A DNA stretch of 64,000 nt. Origin: Lachnospiraceae bacterium (GTDB lineage: Bacteria > Bacillota > Clostridia > Lachnospirales > Lachnospiraceae). The stretch lies in the NCBI GenBank assembly GCA_017634455.1, contig JAGBNK010000035.1:34778-98777 (forward strand), in the 5' to 3' direction. The notes beneath the pieces were generated by a model. It did not search any database. It was not told the DNA's origin and saw nothing but the letters and a program-made list of their open reading frames with translations. Positions within the stretch are counted from its first letter, which is position 1, and every line of letters begins with the position of its first letter. The position numbers were made by a program, and so were the translations under genes. Below are positions 38,312-47,320 of this stretch, piece by piece.

Positions 38312-39307
38312 ATGAGTTTTTCAGATATACAAGGACAGACAGATATAAAGGCACATTTGCAAAGTGCCATAAAACATAATAAGTTTTCACATGCATATAT
38401 AATCAGCGGGGAAAAGGATTCCGGTAAAATGATGTTGGCGGAAGCATTTGCCCAGACAATTTTATGCGAGGAAGGCGGAGATGACGCCTGTGGAGAATGC
38501 CAATCCTGCCATCAGGCCATAGGCCACAACCATCCGGATATACATTATGTAATGCATGAGAAGCCGAATTCAATCGGTATTGATGATATTCGTACACAGC
38601 TTAATAATGATATTGTTATAAAGCCATATAGTTCTAAGTATAAAATCTATATTGTGGATGAGGCGGAGAAAATGACGGAGCAGGCTCAGAATGCTTTGCT
38701 TAAAACTATTGAGGAGCCACCGGAGTATGGAGTGATATTCTTGCTTACCACTTCTGCAACAACATTTCTCCCAACCATATTATCAAGATGTGTTCTCCTG
38801 GATTTAAAACCAGTTAATCAAGAAATTATAAAGAGAGAGTTGATGCATAAGCACGGAATGCCGGATTACCAGGCGGAAGTCTGTGCCGCATTTTCACAGG
38901 GTAATTTTGGCAAAGCGATTAAGCTGGCTGAATCACAGGAATTTAATGAGTTGAAAAATACTATGGTGGATTTCGTAAAGAGGGCGGCTTCACAAGGTGC
39001 CTATGAGATAAATGAAATTGCTACAGATATTGTGAAATCCGAGACGGTTAATATACAAGATTACTTGGATTTAATGACAATATGGTTCAAAGATGTGTTA
39101 TTATATAAATCGACTGGCGATAATAAGTTGGTCACTTATCAAGATGAGATAATGATTATAAAACGACAATCAGCAGAGGTGAGTTTTGAAGGTCTGGAAA
39201 ATATTTTCAAGGCTATCGATACTTGTCGAAAGAGATTAAATGCAAATGTAAATAATAATCTTACAGTGGAACTGTTGCTGATGGAAGTTAAGGAGAATAT
39301 GATATGA
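38312..39307 (+). CDS. holB: DNA polymerase III delta-prime subunit
   Basis: This 331-residue AAA+ clamp-loader subunit has the P-loop GEKDSGKMM near residue 31, a four-cysteine zinc region (CEE...CGECQSC) near residues 50-65, the DEAEKMTEQAQNALLKTIEEPP stretch near 115 and the SRC sensor near 155. It helps load the DnaN ring. Its last 4 bases overlap the start of ricT. Confidence 0.93.
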   Translation: MSFSDIQGQTDIKAHLQSAIKHNKFSHAYIISGEKDSGKMMLAEAFAQTILCEEGGDDACGECQSCHQAIGHNHPDIHYVMHEKPNSIGIDDIRTQLNNDIVIKPYSSKYKIYIVDEAEKMTEQAQNALLKTIEEPPEYGVIFLLTTSATTFLPTILSRCVLLDLKPVNQEIIKRELMHKHGMPDYQAEVCAAFSQGNFGKAIKLAESQEFNELKNTMVDFVKRAASQGAYEINEIATDIVKSETVNIQDYLDLMTIWFKDVLLYKSTGDNKLVTYQDEIMIIKRQSAEVSFEGLENIFKAIDTCRKRLNANVNNNLTVELLLMEVKENMI

Positions 39308-40437
39308 CAAAAATCGTAGGCGTGCGTTTTCGTGGTGCAGGTAAGGTATATTATTTTGGACCCCAGGATTTCCAGCTTAAGTTAAATGATCAGGTAATTG
39401 TAGATACTGCCAGAGGACTTGAGATTGGAACAGTTGCTATGGTTCCAAGGGAAGTGGAGGATGAAGAAATTACTCAGCCTCTCAAGGATATTAAGCGAGT
39501 GGCTACTGAGGAAGATATAGAGAAGGCCATTGTAAACAGACAGAAGGAGAAGGATGCTCTTCGCATTTGTCGCGAGAAGGTGGCAAAGCACAATCTGGAG
39601 ATGAAGCTGGTTTCAGCTGAATATACATTTGACAATAGTAAGCTTCTGTTTTACTTCACAGCAGATGGACGAGTGGATTTCCGTGAATTGGTCAAGGATT
39701 TGGCTGCAGTATTTAGAACTAGAATCGAGCTTCGTCAGATTGGTGTTCGTGATGAGACTAAGCTTCTAGGTGGAATCGGTATGTGCGGAAGACCACTTTG
39801 CTGTACCACATATCTGACTGATTTTGTGCCAGTGTCAATCAAGATGGCCAAGGAACAGAATTTGTCATTGAATCCTACCAAGATATCAGGTGTCTGTGGT
39901 AGACTTATGTGCTGCCTGAAAAATGAGCAGGAAACTTATGAGTATCTCAACAGTCAGCTGCCAAAGGACAACGATATAGTTACAACTCCAGAGGGACAGC
40001 AGGGTCAGGTGAAGTCGGTAAATGTGCTTCGTCAGACAGTACGAGTTATTATTGAGGAAAATGATATTAAGGAAGAACGTGAGTATTCTGTTGAGGAGTT
40101 AAAGTTTGCATCTCGCGGCAATAAAGCAAATCGAGCTGATGATGTAGAAGAAAATGTGGAAGCTGCTGAGAATCAAAATACTGATAAGTCTCAGGACAGA
40201 GGACGAGACAAGTCTGGAGATAGAGGCAAGCAGAACCACAATAAGAAAGATAAGAAGAAGAAATATAACAATAAAGAGAATTCTGATGTAAATGGTGCTG
40301 AGGAAAATGTTGCTGCAGACAAGCAAAACCCAGATAACAAGTCAAATGGCGACAAGAAGAAAAAGAAGCATCATAAGAATAAGAAGCACAAGAACAATCG
40401 AAATGCGGATAACAATAATCAGAATGCTCAAAATTAA
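39304..40437 (+). CDS. ricT: PSP1-domain protein RicT/YaaT
   Basis: This 377-residue protein has the PSP1 domain with GAGKVYYFGPQ near the start. The cysteine clusters GMCGRPLCC and GVCGRLMCC near residues 160 and 198 hold an iron-sulfur cluster in the Y complex. In B. subtilis the complex with YmcA and YlbF supports RNase Y processing and development. The C-terminal 120 residues form an unusual Lys/Asn-rich low-complexity tail, probably disordered and possibly RNA-binding. It overlaps holB by 4 bases and continues the same operon. Confidence 0.9.
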   Translation: MTKIVGVRFRGAGKVYYFGPQDFQLKLNDQVIVDTARGLEIGTVAMVPREVEDEEITQPLKDIKRVATEEDIEKAIVNRQKEKDALRICREKVAKHNLEMKLVSAEYTFDNSKLLFYFTADGRVDFRELVKDLAAVFRTRIELRQIGVRDETKLLGGIGMCGRPLCCTTYLTDFVPVSIKMAKEQNLSLNPTKISGVCGRLMCCLKNEQETYEYLNSQLPKDNDIVTTPEGQQGQVKSVNVLRQTVRVIIEENDIKEEREYSVEELKFASRGNKANRADDVEENVEAAENQNTDKSQDRGRDKSGDRGKQNHNKKDKKKKYNNKENSDVNGAEENVAADKQNPDNKSNGDKKKKKHHKNKKHKNNRNADNNNQNAQN

Positions 40438-40452
40438 TAAAGGATGAATGCT

Positions 40453-41229
40453 ATGGAAAATGAGCTGTTGTTACCAGGGGAACGACTTGATGATTTGCAG
40501 CGAAAAGGCTATATGATCATACAGAATCCAGACAGATTCTGTTTTGGTATGGATGCAGTATTATTATCAGACTTCGCCAAGGTTATGCCAAATGAGAAGA
40601 TGATTGATTTGGGTACAGGCAACGGGATAATACCTATATTGGTTGAGTCCCGCAGTAGAGGTCAGAAGTATGTAGGCCTTGAGATACAGCTGGAGTCAGC
40701 TGATATGGCCAGAAGAAGCGTGATTTATAATAATCTGCAGGACAAAATATTCATCGAAACAGGAGATATAAAAGATGCAGCAAATATATTTGGTGCATCT
40801 TCTTTTGATATTGTCACATCTAATCCACCTTATATGACAGAGAATCATGGATTGACTAACGAGGCTGATGCCAAAGCTATTGCTAGGCATGAATTGCTCT
40901 GTAATCTGGAGGATGTTATAAGACAGACATCATGTCTTTTGAGACAAAAAGGACGATGTTATTATGTCCATAGACCACATAGGTTAGTAGATATTATGTC
41001 TTTGATGCGAAAATATAAAATCGAGCCCAAGAGGATAAGATTGGTATATCCATATCTGGACAAAGAGCCTAATATGGTACTGATTGAGGGTATGAAAGGT
41101 GGCAAACCTAATCTAATAGTAGAGAAACCCCTCATAGTATATGATGCACCTGGAGTATATAATCCGGAAATATATGATATCTACGGATATGATGAAGAGA
41201 CCAAAGCAAGATTGATGGGAGATAGATAA
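40453..41229 (+). CDS. trmN6: tRNA1(Val) (adenine37-N6)-methyltransferase
   Basis: This 258-residue SAM-dependent enzyme has MIDLGTGNGIIPI near residue 50 and the NPPY catalytic motif (TSNPPYMT) near residue 120, which suits methylation of an adenine amino group. It resembles the YabB/TrmN6 family and sits in the yabB position before rsmI. The ATG at 40453 has AAAGGATGA six bases before it, so the ATG three codons earlier is not preferred. Confidence 0.88.
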   Translation: MENELLLPGERLDDLQRKGYMIIQNPDRFCFGMDAVLLSDFAKVMPNEKMIDLGTGNGIIPILVESRSRGQKYVGLEIQLESADMARRSVIYNNLQDKIFIETGDIKDAANIFGASSFDIVTSNPPYMTENHGLTNEADAKAIARHELLCNLEDVIRQTSCLLRQKGRCYYVHRPHRLVDIMSLMRKYKIEPKRIRLVYPYLDKEPNMVLIEGMKGGKPNLIVEKPLIVYDAPGVYNPEIYDIYGYDEETKARLMGDR

Positions 41230-41231
41230 AT

Positions 41232-42068
41232 ATGTCAGGTATTTTATATTTGGTAGCTACACCAATAGGTAATCTGGAAGATATGACATATCGAGCAGTG
41301 AGAGTATTGCAGGAAGCAGACTTGATTGCTGCAGAGGATACCAGAAATTCTGTGAAGCTGTTGCAACATTTTGAGATTTCCACACCCATGACCAGTTATC
41401 ACGAGTTTAATAAGATAGAGAAGGCCAAGACCCTCATTGAGAAGTTACAGGAAGGCCAGAATATTGCTGTGATTACAGACGCAGGAACTCCGGGAATATC
41501 TGATCCCGGGGAGGAACTGGTGAAAATGTGCTATGAGTCAGGAATAGAAGTTCAGACCATTCCAGGGGCAGCAGCATGTATAACAGCTATTACATCTTCT
41601 GGTCAGCCTTGTCGTAGATTTAGCTTTGAAGCATTTCTCCCAAAGGATAAGAAGGACAGAGCTAGAGTCCTTGAGGAAATGGAGAGGGAGACAAGAACCA
41701 TGATTGTGTATGAGTCACCTCATCATTTAAAAGCTACCCTTGCAGAGTTAGAGGAGTGCTTAGGTGACAGAGAGATTACAATATGTAGAGAGCTTACCAA
41801 GAAATATGAGGAAAAGGTTAAGACTACACTGTCTGAGGCCAACACATTTTACAAGGAAAATGACCCTCGAGGGGAGTATGTTCTTGTAATTGCAGGGAAG
41901 AGCAAAACTCAGGTGCAGCAGGAAGAACAGATGAAGTGGGAAAATGTATCTATAGAGGAGCACATGGAGATATATTTGTTACAGGGTATGGACAAGAAGG
42001 CTGCCATGAAAGCCGTGGCCAAGGACAGAGGCGTAAGCAAGCGAGATATATACCAGGCTTTATTATAG
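41232..42068 (+). CDS. rsmI: 16S rRNA (cytidine1402-2'-O)-methyltransferase RsmI
   Basis: This 278-residue protein begins with VATPIGNLEDMTYRAVRVL, then AEDTRNS, VITDAGTPGISDPGEELV and VQTIPGAAACITA, the RsmI signature. It methylates the ribose of C1402 in 16S rRNA. The C-terminus has a helical GVSKRDIYQALL segment. It starts 2 bases after trmN6 and appears to be the last gene of the yaaO operon. Confidence 0.95.
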   Translation: MSGILYLVATPIGNLEDMTYRAVRVLQEADLIAAEDTRNSVKLLQHFEISTPMTSYHEFNKIEKAKTLIEKLQEGQNIAVITDAGTPGISDPGEELVKMCYESGIEVQTIPGAAACITAITSSGQPCRRFSFEAFLPKDKKDRARVLEEMERETRTMIVYESPHHLKATLAELEECLGDREITICRELTKKYEEKVKTTLSEANTFYKENDPRGEYVLVIAGKSKTQVQQEEQMKWENVSIEEHMEIYLLQGMDKKAAMKAVAKDRGVSKRDIYQALL

Positions 42069-42123
42069 AGCATTAGATAGTGTCAAATGATTTGCGAAAA
42101 AGGCCAAACTACAGAGGTAGGTT

Positions 42124-42324
42124 ATGAAAATAGAAGAAAATGATATTTTGATAATGAAGAAGCCACATCCTTGCGGGTCCAATGAGTGGAAAGTAATACG
42201 CGTAGGAGCGGATTGTAGAATAGAATGTGTGGGATGCGGCCATCAGACTATGATAACAAGAACAAAATTGGCAAAAAATGTAAAAGATATTCAAAAACCC
42301 CTTGAAAAAAAGGGTCAAGCATGA
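42124..42324 (+). CDS. DUF951 family zinc-type protein
   Basis: This 66-residue protein is of the DUF951 type: KKPHPCGSNEWKVIRVGADCRIECVGCGH. Three cysteines and a histidine suggest a metal site, but nothing firm is known about function. It has a GGTAGG site. It lies just before the rpsF-ssb-rpsR operon, as in B. subtilis. Confidence 0.85.
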   Translation: MKIEENDILIMKKPHPCGSNEWKVIRVGADCRIECVGCGHQTMITRTKLAKNVKDIQKPLEKKGQA

Positions 42325-42330
42325 TAATAT
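42302..42330 (+). promoter_or_regulatory. Candidate promoter of rpsF-ssb-rpsR
   Basis: TTGAAA, a 17-base spacer and TAATAT lie at the 3' end of the DUF951 gene, about 80 bases before rpsF. The leader contains a TGTTCA/TGAACA hairpin near 42363-42380, which might be autoregulatory. I could not match it to the published S6:S18-binding motif. Confidence 0.45.
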
Positions 42331-42411
42331 CATTATTCGTGATATATTAAAATATCCTTGCTTTGTTCAATTGTGAACAAGGCCAAAAGACCAAAAGGAG
42401 GTAAAAATCGC

Positions 42412-42702
42412 ATGAATAAGTATGAATTAGCACTTGTTGTTAATGCAAAGATCGAAGATGATGCGAGAGCAGCAGTAGTTGAGAAGGCTAAGGGTTACGT
42501 TGAGCGTTTCGGTGGCCAGATCAGCGAAGTAGAGGAGTGGGGTAAGAAGAAGTTAGCTTACGACATCCAGAAGATGAGCGAAGGCTACTACTACTTCATC
42601 CAGTTCGAAGCTGAACCAGAAGCTCCAGCTCAGATCGAAGAGAACGTTCGAATCATGGAAAATGTTCTTCGTTTCTTATGCGTTAGAAAAGACGAGGCAT
42701 AG
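42412..42702 (+). CDS. rpsF: 30S ribosomal protein S6
   Basis: This 96-residue protein begins MNKYELALVVNAKIED and contains WGKKKLAYDIQK and GYYYFIQFEA, the S6 signature. It forms a heterodimer with S18 in the 30S platform. The start follows AAAGGAGG. ssb starts 20 bases after its stop. Confidence 0.96.
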   Translation: MNKYELALVVNAKIEDDARAAVVEKAKGYVERFGGQISEVEEWGKKKLAYDIQKMSEGYYYFIQFEAEPEAPAQIEENVRIMENVLRFLCVRKDEA

Positions 42703-42722
42703 ATAGTAGACTAGGAGAAGAT

Positions 42723-43145
42723 ATGAATAAGGTAATTATGATGGGACGTCTGACAGCAGATCCAGACGTAAGATTTGGTGCAGGTAACAACACACAGGTT
42801 ACAAGATTTAGCATTGCAGTAGATAGAAGATTTAAGCGTGAGGGAGATCCTGATGCTGATTTCTTTAACTGCGTTACATTTGGAAAGACAGCAGAATTCG
42901 TTGAGAAATATTTCCGCAAGGGAAATAGAATCCTTATTGAAGGTGAAGTTAGAAATAATAACTACACTAACAAGGAAGGTCAGAAGGTTTACGGTACAGA
43001 AATTAGCGTAAACAGTGTAGAATTCTGTGAAAGCAAGGGTGCATCAGGCGCTACTGGTAGTGTGCCAGCTCCATCAGGCGATGCAGGTGATGGATTCATG
43101 GCCGTTGAAAACGGTGTAAGTGAAGACGAATTGCCATTTAACTAA
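42723..43145 (+). CDS. ssb: Single-stranded DNA-binding protein
   Basis: This 140-residue protein begins [18 protein letters not shown] and has the OB-fold segments [18 protein letters not shown] and RILIEGEVR. The C-terminus ends SEDELPFN, close to the usual acidic DDDIPF-type tip that recruits partners. It lies in the conserved rpsF-ssb-rpsR operon. Confidence 0.96.
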   Translation: MNKVIMMGRLTADPDVRFGAGNNTQVTRFSIAVDRRFKREGDPDADFFNCVTFGKTAEFVEKYFRKGNRILIEGEVRNNNYTNKEGQKVYGTEISVNSVEFCESKGASGATGSVPAPSGDAGDGFMAVENGVSEDELPFN

Positions 43146-43165
43146 GTTTTACAGGAGGTAAAATC

Positions 43166-43426
43166 ATGGCTTTCAACAAGACAGAAAGAGCAGATGGTCA
43201 GCAGAGAAGAAGACCTATGCATAGAAGAAAGAAAGTTTGCGTATTCTGTGGTAAGGATAACGTAATCGATTATAAGGATACAGCTAAGTTAAAGAGATAC
43301 ATCTCTGAGAGAGGAAAGATTCTTCCTCGAAGAATCACAGGAAACTGTGCTAAGCATCAGAGAGCTCTTACAGTAGCTATCAAGAGAGCTCGTCACGTAG
43401 CATTAATGCCATACGTGCAGGACTAA
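43166..43426 (+). CDS. rpsR: 30S ribosomal protein S18
   Basis: This 86-residue basic protein has the S18 signature: [14 protein letters not shown] near residue 25, [23 protein letters not shown] near 45-67. The Cys residues may bind zinc. It follows ssb by 20 bases with AGGAGGT and ends the operon before a strong terminator. Confidence 0.96.
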   Translation: MAFNKTERADGQQRRRPMHRRKKVCVFCGKDNVIDYKDTAKLKRYISERGKILPRRITGNCAKHQRALTVAIKRARHVALMPYVQD

Positions 43427-43486
43427 GCCTAATATTCGGCTTTGTCGACATATGGATTTGTGTATGACACAAGATTTTAATAAAGA

Positions 43487-43523
43487 CCAATTGTTAACTC
43501 ATGGTTAACAGTTGGTTTTTTTT
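43487..43523 (+). terminator. Terminator of rpsF-ssb-rpsR
   Basis: A 12 bp CCAATTGTTAAC/GTTAACAGTTGG stem with one wobble is followed by eight T residues. Confidence 0.85.
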
Positions 43524-43567
43524 GTACAAAATGATATATTGAATGATATGGATAAAAGGAGAAGGAA

Positions 43568-44194
43568 ATGAAGAAGAAAATAATTATTGGAATTGTGATA
43601 CTGTGCCTCGTAGTAGCCGGTGTAATAACAGGCATTGTTATTAGAAATAACGGAAATAAGGCAAAAGCTGATGATTCTACAGAGGAGCAGACAAAAGAGA
43701 ATCAGAATCTAAAAGAGGATGATTCGACGGACGATTCTGACCAAAACCAATCACAAGCATATATCGTAACGGATGATGGAAGTCAAGAAAAGTATTATAC
43801 CTTTTATCAAATCGAAGAACCATCCGATATGTTCCCGAATGGACAAACTGACTACGAGGTTCAGAAGTGGGGAGAATATCAGAAGTATTGGGATGACTTT
43901 AGTGTTTATGGTACATATGGTCCAACCGATGCACCTCCAGGTGGAGGAACAGGATATAATGAGGACTACCTAGTTGAAAAAACAACAGACAAAGGGGCCG
44001 TATGTATAGTTGATACTCGAACAGGAAAGGTTTATTACAATATGATGGTGCTTCCGACAGGAATAGCATACGCAGCGGATGTAGAAACATACAATATGGG
44101 TATGGATTATCTTATTGAGCATGATGAGTTGAATTCACTGTATGATTTTACATATGCGAATATGCAGGAATGTTTTGGATATCCAGTCAACTAG
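43568..44194 (+). CDS. Membrane-anchored protein of unknown function, copy 1
   Basis: This 208-residue protein has a single N-terminal hydrophobic helix after MKKK (residues 5-25), which could be a signal anchor. An acidic Glu/Asp/Gln linker (35-65) follows, then a soluble domain of about 140 residues. Features include PSDMFPNG near 90, DAPPGGGTGYNEDYLVEKTTDKG near 120-140 and a closing MQECFGYPV. There is no cleavable lipobox. A paralog at 45155 shares the start, the linker and the domain. Function unknown. It has an AGGAGAAGG site and is followed by a gap of 354 bases before the toxin-antitoxin pair. Confidence 0.75.
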   Translation: MKKKIIIGIVILCLVVAGVITGIVIRNNGNKAKADDSTEEQTKENQNLKEDDSTDDSDQNQSQAYIVTDDGSQEKYYTFYQIEEPSDMFPNGQTDYEVQKWGEYQKYWDDFSVYGTYGPTDAPPGGGTGYNEDYLVEKTTDKGAVCIVDTRTGKVYYNMMVLPTGIAYAADVETYNMGMDYLIEHDELNSLYDFTYANMQECFGYPVN

Positions 44195-44548
44195 TTGTGA
44201 AAATGCACATAGTACACGTATTAAAATTCTGATAAGACGTGTATTATTCTTTATATAGACGTATTGTTTTTTCGTTTTATCAAAGATTTCATAAGCATAA
44301 TTATTTGTAGTTATTGTCAATTATCTTTATCTTTCGCTTGTATTAATATATAATCACGAAAGAGAGGTGATATATATGTTACATTCAAGTGACATAAAAA
44401 GGATTTTTGAAGTAGATGTAATATAGGTGGTAAGAAATAACCAGCTGTTAATATAGAATTAGCAGTTGGTCTTTTTTTACCTATGAAGAAGCGGTTTTCG
44501 TAAAATTAATCGAAAATCATTGAGAATAATATATTGCCGTGATAAGAT
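44195..44548. other. Intergenic region with terminator and a small remnant
   Basis: This 354-base AT-rich gap holds a 16-codon frame at 44374 with a good GAGAGGTGAT site, likely too short to matter or a remnant. A terminator follows at 44441-44478. The terminator resembles the one before copy 1, as if the whole upstream region had been duplicated. Confidence 0.4.
44441..44478 (+). terminator. Terminator before the toxin-antitoxin module
   Basis: An 11 bp stem, CCAGCTGTTAA with TTAGCAGTTGG (G-U pairs), is followed by TCTTTTTTT. Confidence 0.75.
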
Positions 44549-44572
44549 ATGATTATAAAGGAGGTAATCATT

Positions 44573-44851
44573 ATGCCTACAATAACACCAATTTCAGATT
44601 TAAGAAATTATGGAAATGTCTTAGATAATGTATCTACTGGATCGCCGGTTTATCTGACAAAAAACGGTCGCGGTGTCTATAGCATTCGCAACATGGAAGA
44701 TGAAGAGAATTTCGAAAAAGCCGAGGCGATGATACAGCTATTATGCGAATTGAATGCAGGAATAAGAGCTGGTGATGAAGATGGTTGGATTTCGGAAGAA
44801 GATGTACGTAAACATATTCATGGCCGGAGGAATCAAATAAGTGACTTATAA
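44573..44851 (+). CDS. Phd/YefM-type antitoxin
   Basis: This 92-residue protein begins MPTITPISDLRNYGNVLD and continues with a KNGRGVYSI segment, the DNA-binding end of the Phd/YefM family. Its C-terminal half should wrap around the toxin. The ATG at 44573 follows AAGGAGG. Its last 11 bases overlap the toxin gene, as is common in such modules. It should repress its own operon. Confidence 0.85.
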   Translation: MPTITPISDLRNYGNVLDNVSTGSPVYLTKNGRGVYSIRNMEDEENFEKAEAMIQLLCELNAGIRAGDEDGWISEEDVRKHIHGRRNQISDL

Positions 44852-45158
44852 GATAAGATATTCTCCAAAAGCTTTAAAAGATATGGATAACATATGGGAC
44901 GATGTCTTGGAGGCGTCTAAGGATTTCGATATTGCTGATAAATATATAGATGATCTTGTGGATGGGATTTCCAAAAAAAGGGGAGCTCCGAAAACTGGAA
45001 TTCCACTATGTTATAGGGATTTATTTACAGGTTTCTATTATATCCATTTCAAAGCATATAATGCATTTTATAGAATAAAGGATGATTATATAGAAGTTTC
45101 GAGAATACTGTTATCTAAGATGGATTATATGAAAGTACTTTTAGGAGAAGAAGAATGA
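44841..45158 (+). CDS. RelE/ParE-type toxin
   Basis: This 105-residue basic protein has the RelE/ParE fold pattern: YKIRYSPKALKDMDNIWDDV at the start, GIPLCYRDLFTGFYYIHF near residue 55 and NAFYRIKDDYIEVSRIL near 75. It is translated from GTG, with GGAGG ten bases upstream. ParE toxins poison gyrase and RelE toxins cleave mRNA; which applies is not evident. Its stop overlaps the start of the next gene by 4 bases. Confidence 0.82.
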   Translation: MTYKIRYSPKALKDMDNIWDDVLEASKDFDIADKYIDDLVDGISKKRGAPKTGIPLCYRDLFTGFYYIHFKAYNAFYRIKDDYIEVSRILLSKMDYMKVLLGEEE

Positions 45159-45787
45159 AGAAGAAAATAATTATTGGAATTGTGATACTCTGCCTCGTAA
45201 TAGCGGGCGTGATCACAGGTCTTGCTATTAGAAATAACGGAAATAAGGCAAAAGATGATGAGGCTACAGAGGAGCAGACAAAAGAGGATCAGAATCTAAA
45301 AGAGGATGATTCGACGGATGAGTCTGACCAAAGTCAATCACAAGCATATATCGTAACGGATGATGGAAGTCTAGAAAAGTATTATACCTTTTATCAAGTC
45401 GAAGAACCATCTGATATGTTTCCAAATGGACAAGACGACTACGAGGTCGATACGTGGGCCTATTATCAGAAGTATTTTGATGACTTCACTATCTATGGAA
45501 CATATGGTCCGACCGATGCACCACCATGTGGAGAGACAGGATATAACGAGGATTACTTAGTTGAAAAAACAACAGACAAAGGAGCCAAATGTATAGTCGA
45601 TACCCGAACAGGCAAGGTTTATTATCATAATATGATATTACCAACAGGAATAAGATATCCTGCAGGCAAAGAAACAAATAGTATGGCTGGTCACTATATC
45701 GAAGCACATGAAGACCAATGTCCAAAAGGACAATATAGCTTTACTTATGAAATGATGCAAGATTGTTATGGATATCCAGTCGACTAA
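45155..45787 (+). CDS. Membrane-anchored protein of unknown function, copy 2
   Basis: This 210-residue protein is a close paralog of the product at 43568. The first 15 codons are nearly identical in DNA, and the acidic linker and the YNEDYLVEKTTDKGA stretch are shared. Its start overlaps the toxin stop (ATGA), so it is probably translated with the toxin-antitoxin operon. It has a single N-terminal hydrophobic helix. It differs most in the last third, which includes IRYPAGKETN and HEDQCPKGQY. Function unknown. Confidence 0.75.
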   Translation: MKKKIIIGIVILCLVIAGVITGLAIRNNGNKAKDDEATEEQTKEDQNLKEDDSTDESDQSQSQAYIVTDDGSLEKYYTFYQVEEPSDMFPNGQDDYEVDTWAYYQKYFDDFTIYGTYGPTDAPPCGETGYNEDYLVEKTTDKGAKCIVDTRTGKVYYHNMILPTGIRYPAGKETNSMAGHYIEAHEDQCPKGQYSFTYEMMQDCYGYPVD

Positions 45788-45815
45788 AGAAATGAATAAG
45801 CAAATAAATAAAGTA

Positions 45816-45853
45816 AACTCAGCACTCGTTAAACATCGGGTGCTGAGTTTTTA
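45816..45853. terminator. Bidirectional terminator between copy 2 and the HD-GYP gene
   Basis: An ACTCAGCAC/GTGCTGAGT stem closing a loop of about 15 bases is followed by TTTTTATT on the plus strand. The two flanking genes converge here. Confidence 0.75.
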
Positions 45854-47305
45854 TTATCTCTCTTGGCTGGCGTTAAGGGCAACAGCCACACGTTCTCGTA
45901 AATATACTGGTCTAACCGGTTTTAGTATATAGTCCTTGGCATGGACTGAGATACATTTCAAGATAGTTTCTTTGTGAGTATTGGATGTGAGGAATATAAT
46001 CGGCAAATCAGAGTATCCCATTTCTCTAATAGCTGTTACAGTAGCAATTCCATCCAAGGTAGGCATCTCTATATCCATAATAATTAAATCAGGTACACCC
46101 TTGGTCTTGATATAATTAATGGCAGCAAGTCCGCTTTGAAGAGCAATAAGCTCATAATCTTCATGCTGTAATGCTACAGTTGTAGTTTGTAGACTTACAA
46201 TAGAGTCATCCACCAGCATGATTTCAGTCTTTTTCGATTTTACAGACTGTCTCTTCTCATTGAGTTCATCAACCTTTCCTGTAAATGAAGAATCTGAGAA
46301 ATTGCTCTGAGTAATTGAAATATTTTCAAACTCAGGCTTAGATAGATCCATATCGTAATTGGTGCCCACAATTCTAACAACAGGGCGGAGTGGATGATCG
46401 GTATGAGCTGAGACAACAGCCATTTCTCCAGTGGATAGCTGCACATCTGTTGCAATTGGATAAGTAGGAATAACCTTACGCATTGCATCTACAACAGTGC
46501 CGTTGAAGAGGATATCGCGGCCACCCATGAGATATTCAAATGCATCATATGGAGTATAAGGATGCTTATAAGGTCTTTTACTTATAAGGGCGTCATATAC
46601 GTCAACTACATGGAGAATTTTGGTTATAAGTGAGGTCTCCTGTCCGGTTTTTCCCATAGGATATCCGCTACCATTTTCATTTTCATGGTGAAATAGCACT
46701 GCCTGGCGCACAGTAGAAGGAATTTCTCTGTTATCCTTTAAAATATCATATCCATACTGAGGGTGATTTTTGATTTCACCATATTCTTCATCTGAAAGCT
46801 GGCCGGGCTTATTTATAATATCACTAGGAATCTTCTGCTTTCCTAAGTCATGGCATACACCTGCTAGGGCAATGTGTTCTAATTCTTCGTCAGATAAGCC
46901 CTTGGATTTAGCTACAGCAACAGCATAGACAGCTACATTTACAGAATGTCTATATGTATATTCATCAAAAGATCGCAAATCTAGCAGATCAATGCTCAAC
47001 TGTTTTAGCTTGGATATATCAGCCACAATCTGCTTGGCTGAATTTAGAAGTTCTCCGACATTTGACTCTTTTACAGCAGATACAGATTGGCTTAAAGTCT
47101 TGATATCAATAGGTTCCTCTGGTTCAATATCCAAATTATCTTTGTCAGTAATATAGGCGCCGAGATAACCTTTTTTGTCTAAGTATTCGATATATTCTTC
47201 GTTTAAGGTCACTCCTCTTTTTAACATAAAGGACTGACTAGGGCTTACAATATCGCGCCCGAGTACCATACCAGGTTGAAGCGATGATACTGATACAAAT
47301 TTCAT
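45854..47305 (-). CDS. HD-GYP phosphodiesterase with C-terminal receiver domain
   Basis: This 483-residue protein starts with a DUF3391-like segment (1-70). The HD-GYP domain has HSVNVAVYA, CHDLGKQKIP near residue 152 and FHHENENGSGYP near 213. HD-GYP enzymes hydrolyse cyclic di-GMP. The C-terminal part (about 357-477) is a CheY-like receiver, with MLVDDS, the phosphoacceptor Asp in LIIMDIEMP near residue 410, and LKPVRP. Receivers usually precede the output domain, so this order is unusual. It follows the histidine kinase gene by 15 bases on the same strand, so the kinase probably phosphorylates it. Confidence 0.85.
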   Translation of the reverse strand: MKFVSVSSLQPGMVLGRDIVSPSQSFMLKRGVTLNEEYIEYLDKKGYLGAYITDKDNLDIEPEEPIDIKTLSQSVSAVKESNVGELLNSAKQIVADISKLKQLSIDLLDLRSFDEYTYRHSVNVAVYAVAVAKSKGLSDEELEHIALAGVCHDLGKQKIPSDIINKPGQLSDEEYGEIKNHPQYGYDILKDNREIPSTVRQAVLFHHENENGSGYPMGKTGQETSLITKILHVVDVYDALISKRPYKHPYTPYDAFEYLMGGRDILFNGTVVDAMRKVIPTYPIATDVQLSTGEMAVVSAHTDHPLRPVVRIVGTNYDMDLSKPEFENISITQSNFSDSSFTGKVDELNEKRQSVKSKKTEIMLVDDSIVSLQTTTVALQHEDYELIALQSGLAAINYIKTKGVPDLIIMDIEMPTLDGIATVTAIREMGYSDLPIIFLTSNTHKETILKCISVHAKDYILKPVRPVYLRERVAVALNASQER

Positions 47306-47320
47306 AATTAACTTCCTCCC

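Noticed and set aside
42360..42385. S6:S18-binding leader RNA of rpsF
   Set aside because: A TGTTCA/TGAACA hairpin is present, but I could not identify the conserved bulge of the published motif, so I do not call it.
44374..44424. A 16-codon frame with a good ribosome binding site
   Set aside because: It is too short and has no recognisable product. It may be a remnant or leader peptide, but this cannot be supported.
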